Made by a program: the position numbers and the translations under genes. A stretch of DNA of 35,150 bases from CAYNSB01 sp964399625 (GTDB lineage Bacteria; Planctomycetota; Phycisphaerae; Phycisphaerales; UBA1924): the NCBI GenBank assembly GCA_964399625.1, contig CAYNSB010000040.1, positions 1-35,150 on the forward strand. Direction: 5' to 3'. This document shows, in pieces, positions 34,201 to 35,150 of this stretch. The notes under the pieces were generated by a model. That model worked only from the letters and a program-made list of their open reading frames with translations. It searched no databases and was not told the origin of the DNA. The first letter of the stretch is position 1; every line of letters starts with the position of its first letter.

Positions 34201-34783
34201 CGTTGTTCGCGAAGGTGATCGCCTTGTGGAGCGTGAGGAACGGGTTGCCGAACGAACCATCGCCCGTCGAGTCGTTGCCGGTGCTGAAGACGTAGATCGC
34301 GTTGGCGTGCCCCTCCGACACGCCGTTGTAGTCCCATCCCTGGGCGTCGGGGTTCACCACGCCGGTGTCGTTGACCAGCGATGAGTTTGTCGCCGTCACG
34401 CCCGCGACCACGCCCGTTTGCCATCCTCCGTCGAAAGCGTGGGCGAACGCGCCGGCCTGCATCGAGATGGTGACGGTGCCGTCCCCGACCTGGATGTACC
34501 GACCGTACTTGGCGCGGAGGTAGATGCGGAGCGTCGCCGTCGTCGGCGGGGTGATGGTGTGGGTGTTGGGTGGGGTGCCGATGTCCCAGGCGACGCGCTC
34601 GAGCTCCATCGGGACCACGCCGTTCACGTCCGACACGATCGGCATCCGCACCAGCTTGGGCAGGTGGATCTTCTGCCCCGCGCTCATGGTCGACAAATCG
34701 AAGGTCTGGGCAATGACAACGTGACACCCGCACGGCATGACCGTGGCTGTCGTCGACCCTCCATTGCCCGTGATTGCAGCCAA
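31217..34783 (-). CDS. Giant beta-helix tail spike/fibre protein
   Basis: An 1188-residue protein. The N-terminal ~150 residues resemble a virion-attachment domain. At 163-189 comes IYVFSTGNDSTGDGSFGNPF with LTLHKAI, the entry motif of pectate-lyase-like beta-helix spikes, then several hundred residues of Gly/Asn-rich strand turns. Later parts (~780-850) include a fibronectin-like stretch (VTIAVDAKDGYPIVVARWNG) before a C-terminal domain. It should recognise or cleave host surface glycan. The start is uncertain: TTG at 34783 has an SD too close (CGAGG, 2 nt); an ATG at 34738 would drop 15 residues. Unusually, it lies before the terminase genes. Confidence 0.75.
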   Translation of the reverse strand: MAAITGNGGSTTATVMPCGCHVVIAQTFDLSTMSAGQKIHLPKLVRMPIVSDVNGVVPMELERVAWDIGTPPNTHTITPPTTATLRIYLRAKYGRYIQVGDGTVTISMQAGAFAHAFDGGWQTGVVAGVTATNSSLVNDTGVVNPDAQGWDYNGVSEGHANAIYVFSTGNDSTGDGSFGNPFLTLHKAITFANNAANNVRLIFFGKGQTIAQGASGTETLTRGGLSASQLFYMGAIDPGTGATAPPIINCDGFTVPLTTEYVAVQGLWWNGLANGSTFFCPSPKNITLHCRFNEVRSFRANDVRNVGWNVTGFAAPHFASIDNVQPSFRCNPVSGERGTMSHEDYGGNTVNGLLAGNPPYSGRIEKLSALGLGRGDTGGNVDAGRTRSDYGHAYTCITALEDDCGSGPVSGVNSEGAFSNGSFTKAGNTLQSSSLTGEEIAGGYVRVENWGTGTGGTPGMFKVSSVNNGTKTLTLDPNDSHNTGALPSGNATSVVGNYGTGPYRSCNMNVDFVSLRTGVTNGFARMATFGDSYGVWFRGLQSAQKTGGLGTGVIPFRKRSSDKLPDAMYEQISFANIDSDSYATFDAGNWLYASNPTVDAATRGAYPNVDYRGFMSDRTSEGTQNWHVFMRAEEVPFIDFTDGVFSSATGVAYAHEFGTGTKSQAAFVTASGVAFSQCPQSSGRVSFPNGKKTLADYMASIAGTFAFEDTTAPAGSVTRLFRTIRNAPPGPLPEALTYAAMMRYALPTHLPQKSSLPAPHNTTGAAFPYDLNIPSPSGTSVSGRSSNSVTIAVDAKDGYPIVVARWNGNTKRFYGHETSLDIDSGVDATAFDVTLTHMTADGLLESPAATTVHVPEFVQGGIAVRTQMYPYRRRLVHAMVFVADSSGTNPRGIIPQALADFGAFLRYGQGNAGNPSANSAYQLVSRGWKSLRAYWQWGQTQSNAQFTVGTADAALGGGSLACAPYNRLRHETLFGTTWTETVDTEWLALRPQLDDFGTYVGQLGVDEATDTASLDRLTRLEVLDQGSQALDVLSAIDFTNDSPARRAFLYAKSRGVPIFTEAQMPKVAFAPGAGAKITQIDGVVAAPSDWGFAAASPTQFLSPRELAGMRKTAGNIFNGGFGTAEQRTVAVCACLLRGEEVHLEFAGLSNSQEDRIRVAEQAGLSRLENGDPRTSRTSRHQRAQRSIA

Positions 34784-34825
34784 GGCCTCGGTTTCCCGAT
34801 GGGCCCTGTCGCGTGGCCCATCATA
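34784..34825 (-). promoter_or_regulatory. GCGACAGG leader upstream of the spike
   Basis: TATGAT (34825-34820), a 5/6 match to the -10 consensus, is followed after 7 nt by GCGACAGG (34812-34805). A hairpin with TCGG and CCGA arms and a GAAA tetraloop (34799-34788) follows, extended by GGCC/GGCC. The motif starts 29 nt before the TTG. The -35 is poor. Confidence 0.55.
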
Positions 34826-34831
34826 GCAGCG

Positions 34832-35149
34832 TCAGTAGCGGCAATGCTCCGTGAACCCCGCTCGTCCGTCGTGCACCACCATCGCCCACCCATACTCCGG
34901 GAACTGCTGCGCGGCGGTGCGGAACTTCGCGAGGGCGTCGTCGGCCATCAGGATCTTGTTGTCCCGGCGGCGCGTCTTGACCTCGTGGAACTCGACCGAC
35001 CCATCCGCGAGGACGACATAGAAGTCCGGCGTGTATCGGCAGTCGATGCCCACGCGGAAGGTGAGGCGCTCGAACTCGTACTTGAGGATCTCGCCCGCGC
35101 GGAGCCGGGCCTCGAGGACCATCGCGTACGCGCTCTCCGTTCGGTTCAT
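34832..35149 (-). CDS. PD-(D/E)XK endonuclease, DUF1064-like
   Basis: A 105-residue small nuclease. The N-terminus NRTESAYAMVLEARLRAGEI and the core CRYTPDFYVVLADGSVEFHEVKT match the pattern of phage DUF1064 nucleases. Active-site residues are visible: Asp42 in PDF, and Glu56-Val-Lys58 (HEVK), with Glu5 or Glu13 as the N-terminal acidic residue. Members are thought to resolve branched DNA or prepare it for packaging. The start at 35149 is plausible, but only one base lies upstream in the window, so it cannot be checked for an SD. Confidence 0.82.
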   Translation of the reverse strand: MNRTESAYAMVLEARLRAGEILKYEFERLTFRVGIDCRYTPDFYVVLADGSVEFHEVKTRRRDNKILMADDALAKFRTAAQQFPEYGWAMVVHDGRAGFTEHCRY

Positions 35150-35150
35150 C

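Overview
The window is almost wholly the late (virion) region of a temperate, short-tailed (podovirus-like) phage or prophage with a G+C-rich genome. Supporting genes are a complete terminase large subunit, portal, scaffold-like protein, HK97-type capsid candidate, a gp11-like adaptor, nozzle-type beta-propeller proteins, a set of likely ejection proteins, beta-helix tail spikes, a tyrosine integrase and a YqaJ-type exonuclease. No tape-measure, sheath or contractile-tail gene is visible, which favours a podovirus layout. The host cannot be fixed from this sequence. The base composition and frequent GTG starts only say that it is a high-GC bacterium. No tRNA, rRNA, CRISPR array or insertion sequence was seen.

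All genes but one lie on the minus strand and read from right to left. In transcription order: a PD-(D/E)XK nuclease (34.8-35.1 kb); a giant spike/fibre, two small proteins and the small and large terminase (28.3-34.8 kb); portal, zinc-ribbon protein, scaffold, major capsid and a decoration-like protein (23.3-28.3 kb); the tail hub, with an adaptor, an unknown protein and two consecutive propeller proteins (18.1-23.2 kb); small unknown proteins and three likely ejection proteins, the last of 1721 residues (8.9-18.1 kb); membrane-anchored and possible lysis proteins plus a second beta-helix spike (5.0-8.9 kb); then integrase, a zinc-binding protein, exonuclease, a probable annealing protein and a repeat protein running off the left edge (1-4.9 kb). 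Early, replication and repressor genes must lie outside the window.

Genes are packed tightly, with many ATGA or GTGA overlaps and Shine-Dalgarno (SD) sequences inside the preceding gene. No stretch over 300 bases lacks a gene. The only plus-strand gene (14689-15105) encodes a four-helix membrane protein, wedged between ejection-region genes behind its own possible promoter.

The most interesting signal is regulatory. Five separated minus-strand transcription blocks begin with the same 5' leader: a -10-like hexamer, then GCGACAGG, then a short hairpin carrying or flanking the SD, with the start codon 26-31 bases after the motif. A sixth, inverted copy lies in the loop of a perfect 15-bp inverted repeat between the capsid and adaptor genes, whose right arm holds the adaptor's SD. 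Together these look like a phage-specific system for setting late-gene expression, and I do not recognise it as a described one.
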